Shown: in pieces, positions 23,657-33,589 of the stretch
Position numbering within the stretch: position 1 is the stretch's first letter
Layout: each line of letters starts with the position of its first letter
Position numbers and translations under genes: made by a program
NCBI GenBank assembly: GCA_011109175.1
Contig: RDEW01000016.1
Location: forward strand, 806,705 to 856,322
Length of the DNA stretch: 49,618 nt
Origin: Dicyema japonicum
Taxonomy: Eukaryota; Dicyemida; Rhombozoa; Dicyemidae
Direction of reading: 5' to 3'
The notes under the pieces: model-generated
What the model was told of the DNA's origin: nothing
What the model saw: the letters and a program-made list of their open reading frames with translations, nothing else
Databases searched by the model: none

Positions 23657-26600
23657 TTAAAAGAAGGTATCAAAAAATTTGGTTACATCATCAATTGAAA
23701 ATTGAAGAACAATTGAAGAGTCAGCATAACAATCTGTAAATAAATTATTTATGCTGTGAAACTGTCTCATAAACTCCTCTCTAATAAAACTCCAAAGCAC
23801 CTAAATTTCAAATAAAGATCACAGGTAGTAAATTGGCATCTTTAGAAATTTGCCTCTCAACCTTGCGATAAACATGCTCCAAACTTTCGAAAACCTAAAT
23901 AATATGAATTATTAAATAAACCTTTTTCGATTGATAATCTTTTATCAATTTTCGAGCTTCTCTTTTTGAAAAAGCCAGTTCGTAGCTGATATCGTCCATT
24001 TTAACGCCAACATCAATTCTCGCACAAATGGCTTTCAAAAATTCCTGTAACGTTATAAACCGATTTATACGTTGATTTTAAAAACGGAGTTTCCATAAGC
24101 ACTTCGATATAGGCATTTCTAGAATTGTCATATCTGGTTTTAGCTTCCTTAGTCTCAACGTCTAGATTTTTTATTTTTAACTTTTTAAGGACGTCTAATT
24201 TTTTAAATAATCCAACCAAGAAGACGGTGATAATTTTCTAAGCATAAATTATGTTTTTAAATAATAAAATTTAGTGAAATAATTGGAAAACAACTAACCA
24301 AGTCTGACGAGATGCTGTCTTGCTGTTTTGGGTTGTTCGATAGAAGTTTGCTCGATAAACTCGAAGACACTCTCTACCAGTCGATTGAAAGCTTTGAGAA
24401 CTTCAATTCTTTCAGAATAAGAAGTCATCAGAGATTTTGCCATTCCAGCAAAGGCCTAACAGTAAAAATTAAAAAAAAACGTAAAAATCAGCAATATGAG
24501 GTACGATGCCAAGATTTTTCTTTTTTGATAATTTATATTCTTTATAAGATTTTACTTTTTCCTCCTACAATCAGATCACAAAAATACAATAAACTGGTCA
24601 AACAGCCTCTTGGTGGTTATCAGCAATTTTGGAAGACCGAGTATTTCGGTGAATGACTTGGAGTAAAGCACCATTCGTGTCGAAAAAATAACAAACATAT
24701 TCAACGATAAACTAATTATTTAAAATTAAAAAAACGTCATAGAATGCTTTCCAGTAAAGTCGACCAACTGGGAAAATTGTTGTGTTAGGTTTGAAAACAT
24801 ATCAACCATTAGAGTCCTTAAAGTAACTAAATTCTGTTACTTTGAAAATGGGGATTTATCCAACAATGAAAAATAATTTTTTAGTTTTGTGTTGTCAGCT
24901 GGCTATTCCAAATTAGTATGATAAAAACCAAGTCTTCGTGTTTAGATTGTGGATCATCCTGGATGCCGTCGAAAAAATGACAGCAAAAATTGAGTTCACA
25001 AAAGCACATTTCCTCCACCGCATCCAAAAGTCTGTCAAGAGTCTAAACCAATATAAAAAATATTTACGTCGTTAAAATCATGAGACATATGCTGGCCAAT
25101 GGTAGAAAACCCGTCGTTTTGCAAATTTAACGTTCCAGAACGCTGTGATAAATTTTTAATCGAAGATGAAGAATGATTTACATTTGTTCCAGAAATTATA
25201 CAAAGAATAGAATTTTTGACAAATTCGACTAGGTTTTTTATCTGCCCTTGATAAATGGGCTTCATTGTCTTGGAGTAAATTTGAATAATATCGTTGAATA
25301 TCGGCATATCAATTGATTTTACCCACAGCATTAAATCAGTGTAGTTTATCAACTCTGAATGTTGCACGAAGTGAATTTCTGATAACAAATAGTGTTTTTC
25401 GCTGATTTTTTCATCCAATTCAGTTGCCTGAGAAAAAATATATTTATTTTACCTGTTCGTGAAAAATTCCATTTATTCTCCCGAAAAATCGTTTCACAAA
25501 TATTTCCTTGTGTGTCTGGAGGACTTTCATTTGTTCTTTCACTGCTTGTATATTCCTTAGTGCTAACTATTAATAATAGAAACTGACATTCAGGGATATC
25601 CACGGTGAGGCAGTCTTGAAGAGCCTTTGTAGCCGTAACGCATTTATTGATCCCAAAACCATCTCTCAGCTTGTCTTCTATTAAAGCATTCACGTGTTCA
25701 GGATCTAATGATAGTTTTTTCTAAATGCATTAAAAATAATTTTATGTAATAAAACATTAATTTAAAAAATACAATAAAATAATCTAGAAAATCGTATAGC
25801 CGTTGTTTGTTGTTGTATGAGAGCTGCCTTTCATACTCGGCTTTTTTCCTAGCTTCAATTCTTTTACATAACATCTAAGACTAATCGTCAAAAAAAACAT
25901 CAATGGATTCTCCGTATTTTTCCAAGTCCCTGTCAAACTCGTCAATTTTGGAGATACAATTGTCAAATTGAGTCAATAAATTTTTAATTAAATCTTGGGA
26001 ATTTAAAATTTCGTAGGAATTTTCCTGAATTTAAAATTTGTTTAATACTGAATCGAGAACTGAAACGCTGTCCATTATTTTTTCAAGAAACGATTCCGCG
26101 TTTATTATATCTTCGTCAAAATTCGAGAAAAGGTTAAGCAAGTCTTCATTTTGTTCCTCAGTCAGACCTACAATTGAATCTGCCTTGGATAGCTTGTAGT
26201 CTGACCTTTTGCGTATTCGATCACAACTTGATGATTTTTTAACTTGAATTGACAAAAACTATACTTTCGTCAATAATTTCGTCCAAATTTATGAAATCGG
26301 TGCTTTCATCATTCGAATGCGTTAGCTACAAAATGAAAAATTAAAAAACCATAAATAGGCATTCGACAAATTCCATTTTTTCGTGGTAAGACTCGAAAAT
26401 CCATTTATAAGGTTTTTCAAAATGAAAAGTTAAGCAAAAGTCGTTCTAAAGGTTAGCTAATGGGCATGCATGAGAATCTTGACCATCTATTGCAGTCAGG
26501 TCTATCAGCTGAAATTGTTTGTGCTTTAAATTATCTCTTTCTTTCGAAATAAAATGAATACTAATGCACTTTATGTTACCACTGTCATCTATTAGATAAA

Positions 26601-26716
26601 TTATCGTTGAGATTACTCGTTATGCATAAATAAGAATTTCCCTTCTTTGATGCCTTCTTGCCGGCACTTTGGTATAAAATATTTGAATTTGGAAAAAGAG
26701 GCTTTAAATCGGCCAT
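23657..26716 (-). CDS. EXOC1: Exocyst complex component 1 (Sec3)
   Basis: Vesicle-tethering subunit that brings secretory vesicles to the plasma membrane. From ATG 26716 to stop 23657 there are about 20 exons and 847 codons (human about 894). The N-terminal PIP2-binding PH-like part ends TFHFEKPYKWIFES (human FDLHFEKIYKW). Sec3 signatures follow: LTEEQNEDLLNLFSNFD, KCVTATKALQDCL, TDLMLWVKSIDMPIF, IYSKTMKPIYQGQIKNLVEF, KSYKEYKLSKKKNLGIVPH, AFAGMAKSL, LKIKNLDVETKEAK, DDISYELAFSKREARKLIKDY and VLWSFIREEFMRQF. Introns are 22-29 nt except 52 (25721-25772) and 61 nt (24238-24298). One (26446-26469) appears GC-AG. The frame is off by one between exons 8 and 9 (near 25450), and the intron near 24045 is ambiguous. 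Confidence 0.92.
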
Positions 26717-26864
26717 TTTTTCAAAAAATCGTCGATGTAACAACCAAGAATGAGTTGAATTAAAATTTAATATTAATTTATTTAAAATCTTAAAAATTAA
26801 ATAAAAATAAATTAAATATCTATTTTTATAAACAATTTTTTTAAATTATGGTAATTATTATTAT

Positions 26865-27065
26865 TGAAGGTTCCACGCATATGCTTTGGCTTGACGAGTG
26901 ACGCCGTCATCAGTGAACACTTTACTGCGGAAACGGATCGTCTATAAAGGATATACACCCAAGAAAATGAAAACAAAGAAGTGAAGAGCATTCCTTGGTT
27001 CTCCCTCATCAATTAGCTATGATAACTGTTCTTTACTTAAAAATAAATTGTGTGTTCTGCACAAG
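26865..27065 (+). repeat. tRNA-derived SINE, family A, head-truncated
   Basis: The core ttgacgagtgacgccgtcat and catcagtgaac at 26893-26925 matches the inverse of the cores at 21.2, 31.6 and 48.3 kb. It is followed by the tail with aagtgaagagcattcctt and tgtgttctgcac. The tRNA-like head is missing, and the orientation is opposite to the other three copies. Confidence 0.65.
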
Positions 27066-27118
27066 CGAAACCATAAACCAGTGTTTACTGGTAACGCGGA
27101 TGTGCTAAATAACTATTA

Positions 27119-27880
27119 CCGTATTTGTCGGTGTATAAGTCGACCCCCTACTATTTACCTTGTAGCCCTGTGATATTACGCGCCGAGAGAGACTAACAAC
27201 AATGAACATTCTTAGAAATTGATTTATTTTTAGTTAAGAAACAATGAATATAAAGTGCTTACATAGAGTTCAAAATCTGTCTTCATTAATTTTCGTTTAG
27301 TCTGTCGTCATAAAGGGCATCTTTTTGGTCTTCTTTATCCGCAGTTTCCTCCTCTTCCCAGATAAGGTCGTTTTCTGTTCCATCGAGAGCGTTGGAAATG
27401 CAGCATTTCTTAAAGGAGCGTTCTACAGTAGATAGCGACACATCATCCCACGACTGTTTAATCTATCCTGTTAGAGTTATCTTTTCCTCTAAATCTTTAG
27501 GCAGTTTCTGAGCAAGTTTTGTTTTTTGTCGTAGCACAAGGTCATTTCTCTTTAAAAATCGTGAACACAAACTTATAGTTTGTTTGGCACAAACCAAAGC
27601 TCGCAGACGATTCATATTTCTTATGACGACGAGCCCACACTTTCGTTGCTCCTCGACCCAACATACAAGTTCTTGTTCAAGTGCTGGCCACTGGCAGCAT
27701 TTCCCTCTATTAACACATTTGTTTCTTGGCATCACTGCTAGCTGTGTTGCATTGCGCTTCTAATCTCTTACTAGTTTCTCATTTACGCCAAACGTTCTTG
27801 AGGCAGCACAGTTGTAAGTTTACAACTTGCAGTTTGAACTTCGCAGAGTATTTCATACGTTTTCCTTTAATCTTGTTGGA
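27119..27880 (-). mobile_element. Pogo/Tigger-like DNA transposon with the DDE core deleted
   Basis: The minus frame from about 27870 gives KYSAKFKLQVVN, FGVNEKLVRDWKRNATQLAV, then WPALEQELVCWVEEQRKCG, RFLKRNDLVLRQKT and AQKLPKDLEEKI. This is the double helix-turn-helix DNA-binding region of pogo/CENPB/jerky transposases. After a stop, the text continues directly with SWDDVSLSTVERSFKKC and ISNALDGTENDLIW, the acidic C-terminal tail of the same family. The catalytic DDE domain, normally about 200 residues, is absent. A possible terminus, ccgtatttgtcggtgtataa, lies at 27119; its inverted partner was not found. Confidence 0.7.
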
Positions 27881-28216
27881 ATTTTATTTCCAATAAGACT
27901 TGGATGCTTTCTCTCAAGTTTTAGGCTTGAAACCACCCGAAAATAATGTTCCCTTTATAATTTGACTACATCGAAAGATATGATTGTGTTAAGATGAGCA
28001 AAAAGCGACGCTGTTACCTTTGATTGTTATTGACAAGAGTTACCTTCACTATTTCGGCATCGAAGTCCCGATATTCTGACGAATTTAAATTATCCACAGT
28101 AACTACAACCATATACAAGATGTGATAAAATTTTTGTTTTGAAGTTTTGTAATAATATTTTTAGAAGAAACCTCATTTATACAGATTAATTGAGGATTCC
28201 AAAACACACTAGAACA

Positions 28217-28783
28217 GTGTTTCCCAACCTGGGTTCCGCAAAGATAAAAAAATCTTTTTAATTATTTTTTTCAAAATAATAATTTTTCAAAATGAATTAA
28301 TTTAATTTGCGTGTGTCTAAATGGAGTCTTGTGAAGTGAATATCTTAAAGTTCGATCGTATCGAGAAAGTTATATTACCTTTGGTTTCACATGGACTGGA
28401 GACGTAGATTGCACTCTACCACTTCGTGTTGTTTTGCGGTGAAGACGTAATTTATCCTATTCTGGCAAACAAAACTTTAAGAATTTTGGTCTAGTTTTCA
28501 ACGACTTATATCTGTGAAAGTGGATTTCTGCATTAACAAATATAAAGCATAAAAAATTCGCCAACCTACTGTATGTGGAAGAAGACCTGTGTTTATCCCT
28601 GTCAAGGCCAAATATTAAAGAGCTTTGCAAGAGACATCAGCCTCAACCATCTCACTACTAGCATTTTATTTTTCTTATTTTAGTAAAATACTGATAATTT
28701 TTAACAACTATATAAGGGTTCCGTATAAAATAAAAAAATGTCGATAGGTTCCGTGCTCTCAAAAAGGTTAGGAACCACTGAAC
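28217..28783 (+). mobile_element. hAT DNA transposon, internally deleted, with terminal inverted repeats
   Basis: The left end, cagtgtttcccaacctgggt, and the right end, ggttaggaaccactg, form imperfect 15-bp terminal inverted repeats. Just inside the right end, 28500-28665 reads CESGF and then ALTNIKHKKFANLLYVEEDL, LSLSRPNIKELC and QPSHY with one frameshift. This is the hAT C-terminal dimerisation domain. The rest of the transposase is missing. An imperfect 8-bp duplication (cactagaa / aactagat) may flank it. Confidence 0.75.
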
Positions 28784-29274
28784 TAGATAGAAGAGATGTA
28801 TGATCACCAAGAAATAGATGATGATTCTTATCTTTTTTTCTTTGTCTCCTAAAATTAATAAATAAATACTCAAACCAAACGATAAACATATGAAGATTCT
28901 GTTTTCATAGCAATAAAACAGAATTGAATGCAATGATTTCTTTCAAATTGATTTATAAAAATTAGAAATTGACTGAGAACTTATATAAACCAAAGCTTAA
29001 ACCGTACAAAATAGCTGAACATTCGTGGATGGTCCCCTTCTGTATGTGAATATTTACTTCATGTTTAGTTATAGTAGACTACTGGCTAAAATGTTCTCTA
29101 TATGATGGGAGAATAATATCAATTAATTGTAGATAACTCTCACATAACACTACAATCAAATAAATCTCCCTTGTAAGGTAATTTCTAATGTGTCTCCTTG
29201 GCGCTGATAAATTGAAAAAATTTAAGATTTATATCCAAGTTTGAAATCAAGTATTAAGGTTTCTGAGGTGTTTG
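28784..29274. other. AT-rich spacer, nothing recognised
   Basis: No gene, repeat head or transposon end is recognisable here. A 91-codon open frame on the minus strand (28658-28933) overlaps the hAT end and is rich in Ile and Phe; it has no family resemblance. Confidence 0.4.
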
Positions 29275-29505
29275 ATGGCAGTCGTTCCATTGATCCAATG
29301 TTCGGTCAGCCTGTATAGCATTTTATGGAGGAAGATCCCTTTCAACTACTGTGTCGTGCCAGAAAGACTCGTCTCCTCACGGGTGGAGTCTGTTTGACAA
29401 GAATTGATCTTCGCTGAAAACTCCATCATTCGGATTTGAACCCACGACCTTCAGATCCGATGTCATCATTACGTTCAGCAAAATGCCTAGTTGAATAAGG
29501 ACGCG
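29275..29505 (-). repeat. tRNA-derived SINE, family B
   Basis: The minus-strand head has the B box gtgggttcaaatccga after a plausible A box (taggcattttgctgaacg). The block cagactccacccgtgaggag and gttgaaagggatctt matches the plus-strand copy at 7390-7610. Confidence 0.65.
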
Positions 29506-29950
29506 TAGTCGAATTAGGTGATTTCATGGTCATAATATAATGTGAATCAGGTGCCTGCATCATAAAAGGAAAAGATGCCTTTAATAACGAAAAGAAACGG
29601 ATATATTATCGAGATGAATCCAACAATACCTGGAAATGATGTGATGGAAGCATACCTCAACTGCATTAAATAATAGCAATTATATTAAATTGTTAATAAA
29701 TAATATTTTAATAATAATTTATTTAAAATCAACGTTTGATAATGCTGGTTAGCTTTATGGTTTACTTTAACATTTTATGTTAAATTTTATATTACCAGCT
29801 ACATTAAATCATGTATAACACACATTATTTTCGGATAATGTTTATGCGGCCTGATACATAATCTTCTTGTTTAATCGATTAATTTTATGTTAATGTAGAA
29901 ATGGTCATTTTTTGAAAATTCGATTTGATAGATTTCGAATCGAATCCAAG

Positions 29951-30069
29951 ATTTGTAGTAATATTTTTAGAAGAAAACCTTATTCATACAGATTAATTGA
30001 GGATTCCAAAACACACTAGAACAGTGTTTCCCAACCTGGGTTCCTCAAAGATCAAAAAAATCTTTTTAA
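29951..30069 (+). repeat. Duplicated piece of hAT left end plus its flank, with 17-bp direct repeats
   Basis: The 119 bp are about 90% identical to 28142-28261, which spans host flank and the first 45 bp of the hAT element. The copy is bracketed by the exact direct repeat ttcgaatcgaatccaag at 29934-29950 and 30070-30086. It is therefore an insertion that carried part of a transposon and its neighbouring DNA. Confidence 0.8.
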
Positions 30070-30086
30070 TTCGAATCGAATCCAAG

Positions 30087-31439
30087 AAAAATCAAAATAA
30101 AAAACTAGACTCAATATGTAAACATCAATTTTTTTAAAGATACAATGAAAAGGAGAGAAGTTATTGAACAAATCCTCAAAATTAATCTAACGATGCAATG
30201 AAAGTTTACGTCGAGTGCAACTTATACATTTCATGTTGCATTTCAACAACGTTTAAGACTGCAATAATGAAGGTAAAAGACATACATACCCTTTTCAAAC
30301 CACATCCTTGAAGGAGAGCGGATGAATTTGACCTATAGGATCTTTTGTAGTGCTGCATAGGTGAACGAGAAGATCATAACTCTCTAATAGGTCTTTTTGA
30401 TATTATCGTTTTAAACATATAATGCTCCCAAGGTGGACTCGTCCATTCACCTGCTAAGAAGAGTTTAAAATTCGTCTGAAAAATTTTCAAAGTAAGATTC
30501 TTCCTTGGAACGAAGTCGAAAGCTATGCAAAAGTCAAATGAGCATTATACGGACTTCTGATGTCAGGACTTGTGGGAGAAGCCGAGGAATTTAAGTCATT
30601 CAATGAGATGACTTTTGATGTCTGGACTTGTGGGAGAAGCGAGGAATTGACGTCTGCATGAGCAGACTGGTTTGAGCAAAAAATCAAATTGGTTAGAAAT
30701 TAATCAGATTCTAAATTTTGTAACAAAGAAATTAATTATAACGATTCTAAATTGCAATGAATTAAAATCTTTTATACACAAATGTTTAGATTTCAATTTG
30801 GACATGTCGAAATAAAGTTTAATCAAACAATTGAGATTAGATTAAGACACTGTGATAAGACAAAAATGTGGGGGAAACAAAATTAAGTCAACGAAGTATT
30901 AAGCACTAGTCGAAAAAACATTTTAACAACTTTTGAGCATCTACTTAAACTTGTATGAGAAGTTCAAAAAGATATTCTGGACACTTCTAGTAATTAGTCT
31001 CCAGAGTCTGAAATGGTAGTATTTTTAGTTTTTACTAAGCAAAACAGAGAAAATCGATCGCATTTATAATTTCTATAAGGGTTAATGAGTCAGTCATTCA
31101 TAGTTAGTTAAACGTTTTACAAGATCTTATCTACAAGAGATTAAAAGATGAAAACTTTAATAATAAAGTTTTTGTAGAAGTGCAGTAATATTTCCACAAC
31201 TAACCTCCACATAGACAGACAAAAACTTTAAAGTGGTGTGATGTGATTTACCTGTCTCATATGGCGCCAGTACCAAAAAGATCATTTGTTCTTCACCAAT
31301 CGACTGGACGGATTCTCGCTATTCTAAGGAACGGATGTTTTCTACCTTTTATTCTTGTTCTGGGTGGACTTGTGTGATATTGAAAGGACTGTTTCTGTGA
31401 TAGTGGAAACTGGATACGCTTAATTAGTTGCTAATTGTT
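30087..31439. other. Spacer, possible RT scrap and a small tandem duplication
   Basis: Minus-strand translation of about 30540-30440 gives FVPRKNLTLKIFQTNFK, resembling the sequence after RT motif A in the 17-19 kb LINE (SIPRKRLTRKIYQTD). At 30546-30645 the block gtcaggacttgtgggagaag / gtctggacttgtgggagaag is tandemly repeated with a unit of about 57 bp. The remainder shows nothing recognisable. Confidence 0.4.
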
Positions 31440-31740
31440 AACTTCTATCTAGGTGACACACAATTATTTTAAAAGATAAAAACAGTTATGCTAATTATTG
31501 GAAGGGTCTAAGCCATCAGGACTGTTCTTAACTTATTTTTTTGGTTAGCGTAAGTCCCAGTAGACAATCTGGTTCCGACGTGATTTTTCACTGATGACAG
31601 CCTCACTCGTCAAACCAAAAGGAAGCCTATATGTATGGAACCTTCAATTAATAGAAAACAGCGATATTCGAAGCACATGAATTCTGACAGGTACTTATAA
31701 CACTGTCATCCGCCTTTAGCACAACTATTTTATAAACAAA
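31440..31740 (-). repeat. tRNA-derived SINE, family A
   Basis: The core cactgatgacagcctcactc followed by gtcaaacc and the ggaagcctatatgtatggaac block match the 48.3 kb copy. The head near 31660-31735 is eroded (gcgatattcgaagcac). Orientation is minus. Confidence 0.6.
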
Positions 31741-31820
31741 GCAAAGCAAAAAATTAAGAAATTTAAACAAATAAAATTAAGTCAGCCAAAAATTTTAAAA
31801 TTAAAAAGAAACCAAAATGT

Positions 31821-32140
31821 TTAGTTATTAGCCAACAATTCGTCGACAATTTCAATATAGTTTTTCATAGCGTCTTCTTTCACCATCCCTTTAAGAGAAT
31901 TCCACGAATTCCATTTCGCACGCTCTTTGAAGGATAAAATTCCTGGACAGTCTATTATAAAATAATCAATTAAAATCACCTGTGTTGCAATCCCCAAAAT
32001 TGGTTTGTTTGTACAATCCGTATAATTTCAATAATTCGTCATCTGTTGGTTTTTTATTCAGTTTTGTTACAGCTTCAACCTTCTCATTAAAATTCTAAGG
32101 ATTTAAATATAAACTTAATCACGTCTACAAGATCAGACAT
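31821..32140 (-). CDS. DBI: Acyl-CoA-binding protein
   Basis: Small cytosolic carrier of long-chain acyl-CoA esters. Three minus-strand exons (32140-32123, 32094-31980, 31951-31821) are separated by two 28-nt GT-AG introns. The product of about 87 residues has the ACBP landmarks [40 protein letters not shown] and [19 protein letters not shown], which include the acyl-CoA contacts (YKQ, the Lys of KAKW, and the late Tyr). Length and frame are normal and no break is seen, so it is probably functional. Exon-intron structure leaves no alternative family. Confidence 0.95.
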
Positions 32141-33120
32141 AATCACCAAAGTCAACGTATCCAAAATTTTAATTTTTAATTTGTAATTAAGTAATTTAAT
32201 TGAATTTATTTCTTTATTAAATTAACACAGTCAATCATCCAACGTGGACCCCGCCAACATTGCGTTGCCGATTGCAACAGAGATCAACTGGAGAAGTCAC
32301 CGTCCATGTTTTTTTAGAAGCGAAGCGATTTTCTACTTATTCCTCCAGTTGTCTAGACCACAATGGGATAGAAAGTGAATCGATCGTGCAATTTATTTTT
32401 TATATAAAATATCACAGCTAAATATGTTATTCCACTCAATTAATAGATGTAACTAGTAATAAAATACTATTTACAGAGAAACGAGGAGGACTCTAGCACA
32501 ATTAAGTTCTGGACACTTCCTCGTAAGAAATGAACCTGGCTTTTGGCTTCCTCCATTGGACCAATTATCATTGATTATACAATAAGCTTTCTCCAGCCAA
32601 GAAACTCCGGTGATATCAGATACCTATGGAAGCGTGAGCCAACTTACGTACACTGGTTGATGTAAAAGATGTCCTATATTCCTTTTGCAACCTTTCTGAG
32701 TTGACATCAAATCATTTTTGAATGTCCCAAATTAGTACACTGTTCGTCTACAATGCTAAGACTGATCGATCTATGAGAGCGACCGGCATTTGCTGCGTCC
32801 TATTTAATAGCCGCTGATCTTCTACAAGTTAGTGAGGCCGAGGTTACTTAAATAACTAATTATTTATCCTGTTAGACACCACACTCTTTTCGAGATTGTG
32901 ATTTTCGGAGATTATCTAGATCGTCTGCGTCTTCTAATACAATTTTTGACATGCTTAGGTCGTTGTTTATCACTGATGCCAATGTTTTCCGTGACTCACC
33001 TCTAATAGCCCTTGAGCAGAAAAAGTATGATTAAATAATATCGCTAGCAAGAACGGCAGGATTCATTTTTTAAGCGCTGCAATAATTGTTTGTTAAATAA
33101 TTGTTCAATGGAATAATTGG
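32141..33120. other. Spacer with no recognisable gene
   Basis: No motif, exon chain or repeat copy is recognisable. A GC-richer patch near 32210-32350 resembles eroded repeat DNA, but no second copy was found. Confidence 0.4.
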
Positions 33121-33124
33121 GTAG

Positions 33125-33560
33125 TATTTTGGATTTTAAATCAAGCCCATATGTATATTTAATGGCATGTCTCCTAGATCTATCGAGAAGTTCGACGAGA
33201 ATACATCCTCATGACATTCAAACCAATCTGGGAAGCCATAGATCAGGAATGGTTCTATACTAGCAGTATATACATAGAGAAAAGATTTCGGAATCATAGA
33301 AGCGATTTCAACATCGCAGTAGCTTTTTTCTTCTGTTCTAGATGTGCTCTTTAAAAGAACCTTTTGAATTCACACACACTCCAAGATATTGCAAGCGATC
33401 CATAGATTTGATTGCTCCACTATTCAAACAAATATTAGACTTTTTCCTGTTTTTGACAATCCAGAATACAGTATATTTTTTGGGAAATAAAGATAAACCT
33501 TTATCTCGACACAAACTTTCAATTTTTTTCAAAATGAAATTTGGAAAAACACGTGTGGTT
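33125..33560 (-). mobile_element. LINE reverse transcriptase fragment
   Basis: The minus frame from 33532 reads KKIESLCRDKGLSLFPKKY, then MDRLQYLGVCVNSKGSFKEH. After a frame change it gives SFLYVYTASIEPFLIYGFPDW. This is the end of the RT palm and the thumb, the same order as at 11.1-11.6 kb. No catalytic residues remain. Confidence 0.6.
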
Positions 33561-33589
33561 TTGTGGTGAGTAATTGTATCATCATGGGC

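Noticed and set aside
28658..28933. A 91-codon hydrophobic minus-strand ORF as a small membrane protein
   Set aside because: It overlaps the right terminal repeat and transposase tail of the hAT remnant and is explained by AT-rich composition.
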